From assembly GCF_013373865.1 (NCBI RefSeq), contig NC_050477.1, positions 3,654,763 to 3,718,762 of the forward strand: a stretch of 64,000 nucleotides of DNA, in the 5' to 3' direction. Shown piece by piece: positions 14,101 to 26,640 of this stretch. Both the position numbers and the translations under genes were made by a program. Numbering within the stretch: position 1 is the first letter of the stretch; each line of letters begins with the position of its first letter. The notes under the pieces were generated by a model. That model searched no databases. It saw only the letters and a list, made by a program, of their open reading frames with translations, and had not been told where the DNA came from. This stretch comes from Monomorium pharaonis (taxonomy: Eukaryota; Arthropoda; Insecta; Hymenoptera; Formicidae).

Positions 14101-14699
14101 GCCCGACTCGTCGGGCCAAACTGCAATGCGAGGACCGTCCTCGGTACCGTTCTCAGACACATCCCGAGCAGCGAGAGCGTCGCGGCTACGGAGGTGTCGT
14201 CCTCCACTGCCTCCAAAGTGCTCATTAACGCGGCAAAGTATTCGGTCGAGCTTTCGCTGCCGCCGTTCTGTTTGATGATCTCTGTGACAGCTGCCAGCAC
14301 CGCCAGCATCTCCTTGTGTACGATCGAGCTCGACTGAAAACGCTCGAGGAATCTGCCGAAGGAGAGATTCGAGCAATTGCTGTAATTGGTAGCAAAGGTG
14401 TCGCGCGTATTCGCCGTACCGTCAGTCACCACGCTGCTTCTCTCGTCCTCCTCCTTCGTGTCTAGGTCGAGCCTGGCGAAATGCGGCCCAATACCTTGGA
14501 TAGCGTCGTGCTTTCGTAGATCCTCCCTCGTAATACCTCCGCGTTCTCCTACCGTCGCCACCGAGGAGAGCTCCTTAAAAAACATTCCGCTCGCTTGTTC
14601 ACGGTGCTTCGTGGTCACCGGATTCGAACTCGAGCTCTGACCTTTCGCCCATCGTTTCGCCTTCTTTCTACTTGCCAAACGAGGCCCCAATTTCCCCAT
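9720..14699 (-). CDS. RRP12: RRP12-like ribosome biogenesis protein
   Basis: RRP12 is a HEAT-repeat protein that follows pre-ribosomal particles and is needed for their processing and export. Exons in transcription order are 14699-11150, 10762-10577, 10493-10377, 10090-9931 and 9816-9720, giving 1,369 residues in frame. The start is MGKLGPRLASRKKAKRW, a basic N-terminus typical of the family. The large first exon is helical throughout, as expected for HEAT/NUC173 repeats. The end of that exon and the next exons are acidic and lysine-rich. The last two exons carry the conserved tail GGSGIHRSLK, KRKGKPDPYAYVPLTRS and a final very basic segment (GARKGARTGIRNKRRK). A (GA)n tract lies just inside intron 1. 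The gene is divergent from mRpS5 across a transposon-filled 2.1-kb gap. Identification is from remembered family motifs. Confidence 0.93.
11041..11121. repeat. (GGGA)n/(GA)n microsatellite in RRP12 intron 1
   Basis: Five GGGA-like units are followed by about 20 GA units. On the RRP12 strand this is a CT-rich tract that begins about 30 bases after the exon-1 donor. Confidence 0.97.
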
Positions 14700-14848
14700 C
14701 TTCTTTCACGAGCTTAATTTTGCTGTTTAAACTTGCGATATTACGAGTTCTGGATCAATGAGATCAAAATCGAACAATTGAAAGAGGTTAATCGCTGTTA
14801 GATCGCAGTTGAATACCTGAAATCTGTGAGTAACACGTGCTCTCCGCG

Positions 14849-14914
<66 letters not shown>

Positions 14915-14916
14915 TA

Positions 14917-15038
14917 GGGCTGCGTTCGGAAATGTCACTCGAGTGCTCTCGGGTATCATTCTATCTTTGTTTCACATAGAACGAACAACAAGGATAGAAT
15001 GATACCCGAAAGCATTCAGGTGTTTCCGAACGCAGCCG
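14917..15038. mobile_element. Hairpin element, GGSTGCGTTC superfamily, type a
   Basis: Left end GGGCTGCGTTCGGAAA and right end TTTCCGAACGCAGCC are complementary, and the match continues inward through GGGTATCATTCTATC. The loop is flanked by CTTTGTT and AACAAGGAT. It is 122 bp long with no coding capacity. Confidence 0.85.
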
Positions 15039-15045
15039 ACCTCAG

Positions 15046-15221
15046 GGGCTCGATTCTTGAATTCATTTGCAAGAGAAACGTATTCGCAAATTCTGTTCTT
15101 ACAGAAAAGTTGAAAATTTATTGGCTATCGTATGGCTTTTAACCAATAAACTTGCAACTTTTCTGTTAGAGCGGGTATTTGCGCATACGTTTTCTTGCGA
15201 ATGAATTCAAGAATAGGGGCC
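15046..15221. mobile_element. Hairpin MITE family b, copy 1 (CAG duplication)
   Basis: This 176-bp element is nearly self-complementary over its whole length (CTTGAATTCATTTGCAAGAG at the left end, its complement at the right). The 3-bp sequence CAG flanks both sides (15043-15045 and 15222-15224). CWG duplications are known for some Harbinger transposons. Sister copies lie at 16115, 38128, 44438, 52837 and 59506. Confidence 0.88.
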
Positions 15222-15223
15222 CA

Positions 15224-15360
15224 GGGGTGCGTTCTTAAATTCGCAACGGATGCAACCAGAATGTCATTCCATCTTTGTTATTTACGGAAAGTTGAACAAA
15301 GATAGAATGATATTCTGGTGTATCTGGCTGCATCCGTTGCAAATTTAAGAACGCACTCCA
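15224..15360. mobile_element. Hairpin element, GGSTGCGTTC superfamily, type c
   Basis: The left end GGGGTGCGTTCTTAAATT pairs with AATTTAAGAACGCACTCC at the right. The inner stem (GCAACGGATGCAACCAGAAT) is unlike other types, but the loop again carries ATCTTTGTT and AACAAAGAT. It directly abuts family b copy 1. Confidence 0.82.
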
Positions 15361-15427
15361 GAAATCAAGGCCCTAGTTTACACCGCCAAGCACTTGGGCT
15401 GCGTTTCGATATTCACCAATGCCCTAG

Positions 15428-15566
15428 GGTCTGTTCGCGTCACATGCTCCAACATGCTCCTATTCACCCCAACGCACTCCAATACGTTGATTCCGATGAC
15501 GCCAACCTATTAGAATGCGTTGGAGTGAATAGGAGCATGTCGGAGCATGACGACGCGAACAAACTA
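15428..15566. mobile_element. Hairpin element family e, copy 1
   Basis: GGGTCTGTTCGCGTCACATG at the left pairs with a diverged complement ending GACGCGAACAAAC at the right, with a long stem containing CTATTCACCCCAACGCACTC. A near-identical copy lies inside a family b element at 38293-38433. Confidence 0.85.
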
Positions 15567-15568
15567 TA

Positions 15569-15985
15569 CTAGTTTACACCGAGCACTTGGTACGCGTATC
15601 AAGTAGTGAATTTAAGTTGATTAGCCAATGATTAAACACATTCACTAGTTATTTACTATGACATAGTTTACACCGAGCACTTGGTACGCGTATCAAATAG
15701 TAAATAACTAGTGAATGTGTTTAATCATTGGCTGATCAGTTTAAAGCCCTCACACATGAATTGACATAACAATAACGTAAGGTTTTAACGCGTCAGATTG
15801 GGCGACCATAACCGTAACCTGCCGTAACCGGCTAATTCAAGTACGTGATTGGTCGAAACCTTACTGTTACGATTATGTCAATTCATGTGTGAGGGCCTTT
15901 AAATTCACTACTTAATACGCGTACCAAGTGCTCGGTGTAAACTAGAGCTATTTGATACGCGTACCAAGTGTTCGGTGTAAACTAG
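15569..15985. mobile_element. Three-layer nest of CTAGTTTACACC hairpins and a TTAA element
   Basis: The outer family f element (ends CTAGTTTACACCGAGCAC and complement) is interrupted in its loop by a second f element at 15664-15945. That copy is itself interrupted by family g at 15745-15898. The g insertion is flanked on both sides by TTAA (15741-15744, 15899-15902), and its ends are GCCCTCACACATGAATTG and complement. The order of insertion was therefore f, then f, then g. Confidence 0.85.
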
Positions 15986-16114
15986 GTCTATGCGTGAAAC
16001 GGATACATGAAACCATAGCAATTCTTCCTCCATCTATATATACTCAAAGATCGCAATACGCGCCATGGGACAACGTCGTCACTCTCACTCAACGCCACAG
16101 AGATCGGTCTCCAG

Positions 16115-16413
16115 GGGCTCGATTCTTGAATTCATTCGCAAGAAAACGTATGTGCAAATACCCGCTCTAACAGAAAAGTTGCAAGTTTATTAGTTAAAAG
16201 TCATACGATAGCCAATAAATTTTCAACTTTTCTGTAAGAACAGAATTTGCGAATACGTTTCTCTTGCAAATGAATTCTAGGCTGCGTTCCGTTTCAATGC
16301 ATGATGCGCATAATGCATTGTTCATCCTTGTTTAACGTTTGACAAACAACAAGGATAACCGATGCATCATGCGTATCATGCGTGAAACGGAACGCACCCC
16401 AAGAATCGAGCCC
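16115..16413. mobile_element. Family b copy 2 with an h-type hairpin inserted in its right arm
   Basis: The family b arms are split at GAATTC/AAGAATCGAG by a 121-bp element at 16280-16400 with ends GGCTGCGTTCCGTTTC and GAAACGGAACGCACCCC. Its loop contains ATCCTTGTT and AACAAGGAT, placing it in the GGSTGCGTTC superfamily. Confidence 0.85.
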
Positions 16414-16417
16414 CTGG

Positions 16418-16815
16418 GGTGCGTTCCGTTTCACGCATGAAGCGCATGGAAAACTTGAAGATCGTTCCGTTTCACTCCATGCGCAATTCATGCCCGCATG
16501 GGAATGGTCTCCCGCGCCCCACCACACAGCGCATGAGAACGCATGAACTGCCTCAGCTCTCGAGGGGTGCGTTCCGTTTCACGCATAATACGCATGATGC
16601 ATCGTTCATCCTTGTTGTTTGTCAAACGTTAAACAAGGATGAACAATGCATTATATGCATCATGCGTTGAAACGGAACGCAGCCGAGGTGAGGCAGCTCA
16701 TGCGATGTCTATGCGTGACAGCCATTTTGGTTTTGCGCATAGAAGAACGGACTCATGCGCTCATGCGATGCGTTGTCGTCTCATGCGGTCTATGCGTGAA
16801 ACGGAACGCACCCCT
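16418..16815. mobile_element. Nested GGSTGCGTTC hairpins (type h in a longer relative)
   Basis: The outer ends are GGGGTGCGTTCCGTTTCACG and its complement at about 16800-16814. A shorter complete h element sits inside at about 16564-16682. The outer stem repeats CATGCG-type words. The right end lies 35 bp before the mRpS5 start codon. Confidence 0.8.
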
Positions 16816-16849
16816 GGTTCTAGTCTTCATACCAAATACCTATCCGAAA

Positions 16850-17964
16850 ATGGCTACGATTCGGATATGTTTGTTACGGGTTTCTGGACTTTTCAGATAT
16901 TCATCAAGAAATGTTCCATTTGTTAGCAACGGTACATTAAACGAGAAGCCAAGACAATATACCTTATCGTTTAATTATTCATTACAATTTATATACTCCA
17001 TCTATCTAATTCTAACATTTTTTTTAGATACCTGTAATTTATTTACCATCGATCACTCCCATCTACTAAAGACGTACGTCCCTCTGGTACACAATACGAG
17101 GAATTCGACATTTTTCGTGAATAGTGAGTAAAGCCTTGATAGAGGCGTGAACGTCTTTGTTAGCGTCGTAATAAATTTAAAAAATAATATATCGCCTGCT
17201 TGTCTTTTTATCAGAATCTGCAGATGAATTGTGGAAAGGTGTGACGAGCGTCAGTAATGCAGGAAAGCGGAGAGGTAGAGCGAAAGGCTTAGCGAGAAAA
17301 AGAGATTTAAACAAGGGTCAATTTATTGGGGTGGGAAAAATTTCAATACAATTTCCTGGTCTCAATACTCCTGTGTTCAGAGGAAGAGAACTTGTTCAAC
17401 AGCAAAAGCTGCCTGTGGATCCTGAAAGAGAGGAAAAGCTCACAAAGCTACGACAGAGTTCGCAGACTGGACTAAAGCGGGCAAAATTGTCACCGTTGGA
17501 ACGTGGTTGGACAAGCGCCACAATGGGTGGCAGAAGAATTGGACCACCTGATCCTATTGGAGAAGGTTATTTGACACACGTACAAACTATATCACATATT
17601 TTCCATGTGTCATTTTCAACTCAATGCTCTATTAACTTTTTCATATTTTTGAATCTCAGCAACATCAAGAACCACTTTACTGCAATTTCAGATACTTTTG
17701 AAGGCTTTGAAACTTGGATATTAGAAAGCAAAATTGTCAATTGTATGACTGGGAATTTAGGACGGAAGAGCAGAATTAGTATATTTGTCGTAACAGGAAA
17801 TGGAAATGGTTTAGCTGGATTTGCACTAAGGAAAGCACCTGCGCAGAAAGCAGCCATGAGAACAGCTAAAAATAGGGCAGCTCTAAGATTGATGTATATT
17901 CCTAGATACAAGGAACATACTGGTAAAAAGAATAATATCGTTTGCGTGACATGCCAAGCTTCTG

Positions 17965-18002
<38 letters not shown>

Positions 18003-19130
18003 TCGCGCGCGCGCGCGCGCGCGCACGCACATGCACACGCATATTTATTGTCTATAATCTTGCTCTAATTTCTGTGCATTACTTTGTTTCAGTGTTACAT
18101 GACTTTTTCACACAGTTTGGAAACACAAGGATATTTGTGAAGAAAATGCACCAAGGATATGGACTTGTCTGTCATCGTGCAATAAAAGTATGTTGCGAAG
18201 CAATTGGCATAAAGGATATTTATGCCAAAGTAGAAGGTTCTATGAATTTACAACATATTGTAAAGGCTTTCTTTATTGGTTTATTGCAACAGGTATGTCT
18301 CCAAAATCCCGAAAAATTTTCTTGTGCATTTAGCATATGTCTCTTTATTCTACAACATCATAGATGTCTGGATCTTAGATCAAACTTGCAGACTATTCTC
18401 CTTTAAAAATTTTAAAATTTATTACTCTTTAAATTGATCATAATTAGCGATAGATTTCTTAAGTTTATCTACTTGGGAACTATACAAATTTAAAAATGTA
18501 TAAATATCGAATATAAATTTTGGTCTTATTTAATGTCGCAAATGGAAGTTGATACTGAGCTTGAACTGTTATTAATTTTATTATCCGCGATATTGACAAA
18601 AATAAATATTTAAGCTTTGTATTCACGCCCATACGTTGTGATTATATAATGTATTACGTGATACATGTAAAAAATGATTTCAATTGAAATATGTTGCGTT
18701 GTCACAGATGAAACCGAAAATAAAATGAGAACGTTTATTGCAGAAATCGTATCAACAACTAGCAGATGAAAAACGACTGCACTTAGTTGAGTTTAAATCA
18801 GAGAATGGAAACTACCCAATAGTGATAGCTTCACCAACGAAAGTTAGAAAACCAGAACAAGTGACGACCGACGAGATCCTTGATTTTACTCAATATGTTT
18901 TGGGTGGCAAAGTAATATTACAGAAAAAGAAACAACCACCTTTCTACACGAAACTTCCATCTTGGAAAACAAAATTGGTAAAACTCGAACGACTGAGGCA
19001 TTTTGACAAAACAAGAATAAATCTAATGGCAGAGTATGGAGCGTTGCATAGTTTTCTGACTGAAAAGTATCCCGAGGCGAAGCTGCATCCTAAACCAAAG
19101 CGAAGCGAAAATACCGAAACGGAGGAATGA
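16850..19130 (+). CDS. mRpS5: Mitochondrial small-subunit ribosomal protein S5 (uS5m)
   Basis: This is the mitochondrial counterpart of bacterial S5, part of the small ribosomal subunit. Exons are 16850-16931, 17028-17123, 17215-17565, 17692-17922, 18093-18292 and 18744-19130, giving 448 residues with all phases closing. The first exon (MATIRICLLRVSGLF) looks like a mitochondrial targeting sequence. Exon 3 has the basic segment GKRRGRAKGLARKRDLNKG. Exon 4 holds the S5 N-terminal RNA-binding fold (GRKSRISIFVVTGNGNGLAG). Exon 5 has the C-terminal S5 fold (HQGYGLVCHRAIKVCCEAIG, IKDIYAKVEGSMN). The start codon is only 35 bp after a transposable hairpin. AATAAA signals lie at 19172 and 19193, the second inside the leader of the next gene. 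Confidence 0.93.
17970..18024. repeat. (TC)n and (GC)n microsatellites in mRpS5 intron
   Basis: A run of TC units is followed by about ten CG/GC units, in the intron between exons 17692-17922 and 18093-18292. Confidence 0.95.
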
Positions 19131-19205
19131 AAAGCATACCTCTACATAACCGTTATATTTATATAATGATAAATAAAGTCCTTTAAAGTTGAAATAAAAC
19201 GGCAA

Positions 19206-21024
19206 ATGGGAAAAAAAAATACTAATGACGTTGTTTCATTGGCTGTTATCCCAGAATTATTCCTGCAAGACTATTTCTCCTATTGGATAATAGCAGACGT
19301 TCCGAAACTCGTTAAGCAACTCGACGAATTTTTAATTCCTTTTTTTCCCGAGAGGGTGCGAATCTATTTTTCAATATTTCATGACTCGCAATGGCGCGTA
19401 CTAATTTGTAGATACAAATGTGTCTATGATTACTATCTACACGGTTCTATTAAGGCCATTACGTATTACGCGATTGAAATGGATTTAGATACAGCTTACA
19501 TTGGTAATTACATTCATTCATTTAAAACATTTTCTATAATTTTCCATGTATACTCGCGTTTTTATTTAGAAAAATAAACTTGCAATACGTGCACACGTAA
19601 TCCAATAAAAATTGGCGAAAAAGGTATAAATAATTTATTAATGTTTTAAATCATCGGCGGAGGCGGAACGAGAGAATTGGAACGTTTTAGTCTACTATTA
19701 GTTTAATATGAAAATTTACAAAATGTTTATTCAAATATCATTAAACCTGCTGCAATCCTAGAACCGTTGATTCACGACTGGGTGGAACATATTCAACAAA
19801 CGATGAAAGGACAGGAGCAGGAACAGATTGTTACTGCCGATTTTGCTATGCCATTCATAGGTAGGCAACGAGAAAAGTGCGCGCGCGCGTGTTGTGTGTG
19901 TGAGAGAGAATTACCTACAGGCCACAGGAGATTGCTATTTAGTTGCATAAATGTTTGAAGTGGATGGAAGGAGCAACATGTTACGTTTGGTTCAAATAAT
20001 AAGATTGCCTTGCGATAATAATTCGTAATAATGATTTTAAATTCTATTAGCAATTCCAATGTCTACTGTGAAAACTGCATTCAAGATAGCAGAATACTTG
20101 GAGCTAGACCCAAATGTTAAATATATGGCTATCCAACTGTACGACACTTTCATGTGTAAACATTTTTGGGAGATTTTCAAGACTGAAATTGCAAATGATC
20201 CATTCAAAGCGACGTGGTTTAAAGTTTCCGAGAAAACTTCTAACGAGGCCAAATTAATTCTAATGTCGTGCTTTCAATTGGCATGCAAAATGGATTCTCA
20301 TTCTAGTACTTTGGGAATATCGCAAGTAAAGTCGTAAAGATAATGTTTTAGAAGGAATTAATATCGTGATAAATTACCTACTATCGTCTAATAGCGATTA
20401 TTGTACCACTAGATTCTCAATATTTTATATCTGATTGACAAAAAGTCTGAATATACACGAACGATCATTTCTTCTTCGGAAATTAGAGTTTTCAAAACGG
20501 TAGAATTTAAAATGCCTCTTTATACTCCGATGCACTGCATCGAGATTCTTTTGGCGGCGACAGGTCTCGGGGAAACACCAAATACATTTAACGTTTCAGT
20601 AGATTTATTGGACTTGGCTTACCTAAAGGTTTGAATACTTGACTACATTTTTTTCTCTATCTCGCTCGTCATCAATTTTATTTCTTCACGCATAATCTTC
20701 ATTTATATAATATGTATTTGTTATGTCAAAGTTTTATACATATACTTCCAGCACGACAGATTATATTCGCAATTTTATTTACATTATATGCACAAAGATG
20801 TTGGAGACACAGAATATTTATCCAAGAAGCTGATGTCATTGAAATCAAATATACTTTTCCTAAGTGCTGCAATAGTATATTGCACAACCTTGTTTTTATG
20901 CTTGGATTCAAATGCCTCAAAAGAACGAGTTATCATAGCAAAATTGGCGGAATTATCAAATACAATGGATACTGACATTTTTAATATGGCCAACATGTTG
21001 CTTTTTATAGCGACACAAGACTAA
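19206..21024 (+). CDS. CNTD1: CNTD1/COSA-1-like cyclin-fold protein
   Basis: Exons are 19206-19503, 19762-19860, 20051-20325, 20413-20628 and 20752-21024, giving 386 residues with phases agreeing. The middle exons read as a cyclin box: FKIAEYLELDPNVKYMAIQL, then LILMSCFQLACKMDSH, then FKTVEFKMPLYTPMHCIEI. The last exon is a helical tail. This resembles cyclin N-terminal domain-containing protein 1, whose nematode orthologue is COSA-1. In animals studied, CNTD1 marks and matures meiotic crossovers. Identification is from fold-like motifs only, so another atypical cyclin is possible. The start codon lies 75 bp after the mRpS5 stop and 8 bp after an AATAAA. That leaves little room for a promoter and suggests a shared transcript or a promoter inside mRpS5. 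The N-terminal exon assignment is the weakest part. Confidence 0.72.
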
Positions 21025-22314
<1,290 letters not shown>

Positions 22315-23969
22315 ATGGCGAAATCCGTGTTAAGTTCGGATACATTGCCAAAGGCGGGTCGTGTAAACGAAGGTGAGCCAAGACTTTTTTTCTCTCTCCT
22401 AAGTTCGATTCTACGATTATACGATTATACTAATTGATACGTGTTTAGTTCTTCCTTTCATTTGTATACTATGCATTTCGTTGTAAAAAAACCGCGTGAA
22501 ACAACTGAACTTAGTAGATTCATCGAACTATTCTCGAAGGAACGCGTCTTGTTTCGTGCAATTCGTCATTGCATTGGCATTCGTAACTTAATTTATATTT
22601 GTGCGATTTTGCAGTATGCCGCGAATGGTTGGTACACGAGGATGGTGCATTGGCCTATCGACTTCAAGATGAAGAAAGTATGTAGGAATTTTTTACTTTT
22701 GTATATAAATGTAAACGTAAACAATAATAATTTTGTTAAAAATAGAAAATAGAATAAGCTGCTTTATAGAGGTAAGATATAGGAACTTAAAAAAAAATTT
22801 AAATATTTTACGTATACAAGATGTTTGAATATCTATAATTATTTTTATATATGATTCTTTATTATGATTCATAGTTAAGGAACATTATACAAGCAACAAA
22901 ACACGTAATGCCCAAGTGAGAGAAGATTTGCCACGAGCCAAAGTTGAACAGGAATTGGAAGCGCTGAGATATCAAAGTTACATTCAACAACAGTTAGTAA
23001 TAACAACAATTGTATTTGAAGATGGAGATTATTCTTTGAGAGATGTTCAGTGTTTTAAAGTGTTCCTTTTATTTCTTGTCTTTTTTTTTGTTTTGTAAAG
23101 GGAAGAGAGGGATGCTCTTGTTGCGAGGCAAATTGCACTTTCTCTGGAGCGAGAGGAGAGACAAAGAGAACGCGAACTGCAAGAAATGATGAGATTACAA
23201 TTAAGATTGGGAGATGAAGCTATGCAACAAGAGTTTGAAAAGCGTATGCAAGAAGAAAAAGATGAGGTAGATAATTTGCAATTGATAAAGTCATTGAAAT
23301 CAGATACACGCACGTGCACGCGAACACAGACAAATGCTTAAAAACTTACACATGTTTTTTAAGGAATTGGCGAAAAAGCTGCAGCGAGAAGAAGATCACA
23401 ACGATCCAGAAGACGAGCAATTAATGCTGGATCAAAAATTGGCGATGGAGGCTCAGGATGCTGAACTGGCGCGAATGCTTCAGGAAAAAGAGCGTGCAAA
23501 AGCTCGTAAAGCACGAGAAAGAGCGAAGCAGAGGAAGCTAGAACGAGAACGTTTGCAGCAACAAGCGGATGAACAGAATCTTACGGAACGACCTCAAAGG
23601 CCAGACAAACTGGACTTGAAGTCTCCATTAATCAAGAGTCGAGTTCGTTATCCTATCAATTATTCTCAGTATTCGGATCCCGAAGAAATCCAAACGTTGG
23701 ACAATCCTGCTGACGACATGCGACAAATGGCAAACGTCGCGACAATTATCGATCCCACATATAACATGCATCGAGATACTTCAAGCAGCTCGAACAGCAC
23801 AATAAGTCCCACTTATGTTTTGCCCACGCCACCGCAGGAACTAATGACGGATGATGTACCATGTTATATGCCAATTCAAGGTCAGCGACGAAATCAGGTT
23901 CAATCACCATCTAACACTCATGAGGAGAAACAGAAGCGGCGAGTTAAAGATGGATGTAAGCATCAGTAA
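22315..23969 (+). CDS. CCDC50: CCDC50 (Ymer) homologue
   Basis: Exons are 22315-22372, 22615-22677, 22875-22992, 23101-23266 and 23364-23969, giving 336 residues. The N-terminal block VCREWLVHEDGALAYRLQDE is the conserved CCDC50 signature. It is followed by a charged coiled coil rich in EERxxRE (exon 23101) and KLQREEDHNDPEDEQLMLDQ (exon 23364). The last 120 residues are proline/serine-rich and probably disordered. Vertebrate CCDC50 is a cytoplasmic ubiquitin-binding protein linked to EGF-receptor turnover, NF-kB signalling and selective autophagy. Its role in insects is inferred. The start was chosen because MAKSVLSSDTLPKAGRVNE splices in phase to VCREW. A GTAAGC donor-like site at 23955 could extend the protein into an unseen last exon instead of stopping at 23969. 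Confidence 0.87.
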
Positions 23970-25168
23970 AAGATACATTTTAAACATTGAGAAGGATCCA
24001 TATTTTATAAAAGATTCATTTTTTAATGCTATCAAATAATAACATGAATTAATAAACCGTATTCTAAGGTTTGTTTATATGAAGTTGAAATTTTGTTACA
24101 TATTAAGTAATATTAATAATATACATTTGATACGTGCGCGCGCGATCTATTTTAGAATTTTACGATTCTTTCTTTATATTAATTGGATGTATTGCCATAT
24201 GTTATGCTATAATGTAAATCAATACTGCCATACATTGCGCGAAGTACAATGTGCCTTTTAAGGGGCATTTAAAGAAATCTAACAGCCTTGAAAAATTAAC
24301 GAATTATTCGCCAGTAAGATAAGATTATAATTGCTGATATCCGAATGGATAAATTGTACCGTCCTCAATTTTCTTTTTATATTTCTTGATGGCTATACAT
24401 ATACTCTGGTATATATATAAAATACAAATACACACACACACACACAAAGTATAAAGACACTTGTATATAAATATTTTTTAATATTAACACGTTTGTCAGT
24501 GTCAAAATTTTTGAATTAAATTTTTATATAGAATAAGAGCAAAAAATATCTTAGATAATCAGAGAAACGATCTGTAAAAGACATATTTTTCAACATGATA
24601 CATTTGTATGTAACGAGTAAGTAATGTACAATATTTATTGATTGAAAGACAGGAATTTATCGATTTAGTAAATTTCACAATTGACGTAGATGGGCTATAC
24701 AAGACGTTATTGAAACGTATGAGCAAATTGTGACAAAAAGATTAAGCAACTGTAGAAACTTTTTTTTTATAAATCATGTTTTAAATAATTACAATAAAAA
24801 AGACTCACATTCTCAAGACCCAAATAAGACTCTTGTAAGCATGCATTTCCGCTACACATCGTTCAACGCCAGAAGAATTTTCCATAACATGCTTAATTTA
24901 ATAATAAATTGCAATTACTTAAAACTTTTTTATAGTTAATAAGATAGAACATAAAAAAATGACAACACACTGCCAAAGATAACACTTTTAATGCTGGCTT
25001 TTAGGAAGTGTTGAGATGATAAAGAAAATACGTACGGTTGTACATTATACAATGTGCAAAGATCCAAGTCGAAGGAATTTTACTACGTATTGCAAAAGTT
25101 TTCTAAACTTTAAAATATGATATAAGGTTCCAAAATACTTAGGTATAGGTTACACACACACACGCACG

Positions 25169-25214
<46 letters not shown>

Positions 25215-26640
25215 CGTGCGTTTTATATATATATATATATATATATATAAAACCGTGTCACGCAGCGCAGTCGTACACATTTTATACCAAAAAGTGGTAT
25301 CGAGCCGCGATGTGCAGTTAACGGTGCTGTCAGATTTATTATAAAAACTTGATTATAAAATTTAACAAGTACGATCGTACATTGTTTGAGAGCAATTAAA
25401 CAAATGCTATTGCGCTGCGTACCATCATTCGTTAAGATTTTTGCAAATATTCCCGACGGTTAAAGAGGAGAATTATTAGAATGCAGAATTGTTACGCAGA
25501 AATATAGTTGTTACACTTTTCCTTCGAAAAGAAACGAAAAGAAAAAAATACCTTTAATTACCTACCTGTAATTTGAAAATAACCTTTTATGAAACGCTTA
25601 GAATTTATTTATTATTAATACTCTGTCATTATAAATGATGTATATGTATTAATTTTCTAACTTATATAAGGATTACGTGTTCATAAGAATCTCTATTGGC
25701 AAGTTCTTTAAGCTATATTCCCCATTAGAATATATAAATTCTTTTTGTAACGATATGATTTTATCCTTTGTAGTGAGTCAAATTTTCTTTCATTTGATGT
25801 ACTATTATATATTATCTTTCTTTTACATTTATTGTATCAATACAACTATACATGAGTACGTTAATAAATTATTTACAAAGATATGATACATCGTCTTTTT
25901 GCCGAAAATATTATTGAAGGCTGTACTATATTAAATGCAAAGTATGTAGCAAAGAATTCTGTATTAGAAAATGAAAAATCTAGAAATAACTTAAAAAAAA
26001 ACTGACTATTGACAATAGATGTCTTTAAAAAATGTACGAAATGAATATTTATATTATAGTAATAATAAAACAAGGAGTGCCCGCATAAATGTATATGATA
26101 CTTATATATTTTTAAGTTATTAATTTTCTTCATAGTTTATCATTAGAATACATTTTTTAAGGACGTTCACTGTAGTCATATTTCCATACATTTGGGTCAG
26201 TGTCATGCGTTAATCTAGAAATAATGCAATGTATCTTTATGGAATGGAACATCTTTTTTTTTATGCAACCATGACCAGATAATGTAATTTGAATGTAACT
26301 TCAATTATGCAGATTTACAGATCTTTGATAGAAACAATTTTCAAAGGACTACGTTATTGAAAAAAAAGAAAGATTAATATTTTAAGCATAGTCGATTATC
26401 TTCGACCATAACTTAAAATATACTCTAATCAGAAAAGAAAAAAAAACTTTAGCTAATCGTCATTCTATCAAAATAAATTTAGTTACAAAAGAAATTAAGT
26501 TCTTGATTTCATTGAAGTTGTTTTATCTATGCAAACAATATTTATGTGTTTATCCACTATAATGCTAGTATCAAGCAATTGTTTTTTCCATTTTCTAACT
26601 AGAATACAGTTCCATCTTTCAATCTTTTGAGCTATGAATA
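23970..26640. other. AT-rich non-coding interval (CCDC50 3' side / ELYS downstream)
   Basis: No convincing exon was found. A long TA tract at about 25171-25250 is flanked by GCGTGCGCACATATA-like inverted words. The few 60-70-residue open frames are low-complexity AT translations. Part of the interval is probably the CCDC50 3' untranslated region. Confidence 0.7.
25165..25250. repeat. (TA)n tract with GTGCGTGCG inverted flanks
   Basis: CGCACGCACATATATA on the left mirrors TATATATGTGCGTGCG in the middle, followed by a second TA run. The sequence can extrude as a cruciform. Confidence 0.9.

Larger units (their letters stand above)
14700..16849. other. Divergent RRP12/mRpS5 promoter interval filled with hairpin elements
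   Basis: No gene is present. Apart from a (CA)n tract at about 14851-14912, most of the interval is short palindromic elements, listed separately. The plus-strand open frames here (for example 15318-15572 and 16419-16670) run through inverted-repeat DNA and are not genes. Both flanking genes must start transcription from within or at the edge of this block. Confidence 0.85.

Noticed and set aside
11218..14640. Many 60-280-residue frames on both strands across the RRP12 first exon
   Set aside because: They are shadows of the GC-richer RRP12 coding sequence. RRP12 alone explains the family motifs.
14900..16820. Regularly spaced palindromic repeats suggesting a CRISPR-like array
   Set aside because: The repeats differ from one another, are nested, have target duplications and sit between intron-containing genes.
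15318..17131. Open frames across the RRP12/mRpS5 gap (for example 15318-15572, 16419-16926)
   Set aside because: They run through inverted-repeat elements. Only the part from 16850 onward is coding, as mRpS5 exon 1.
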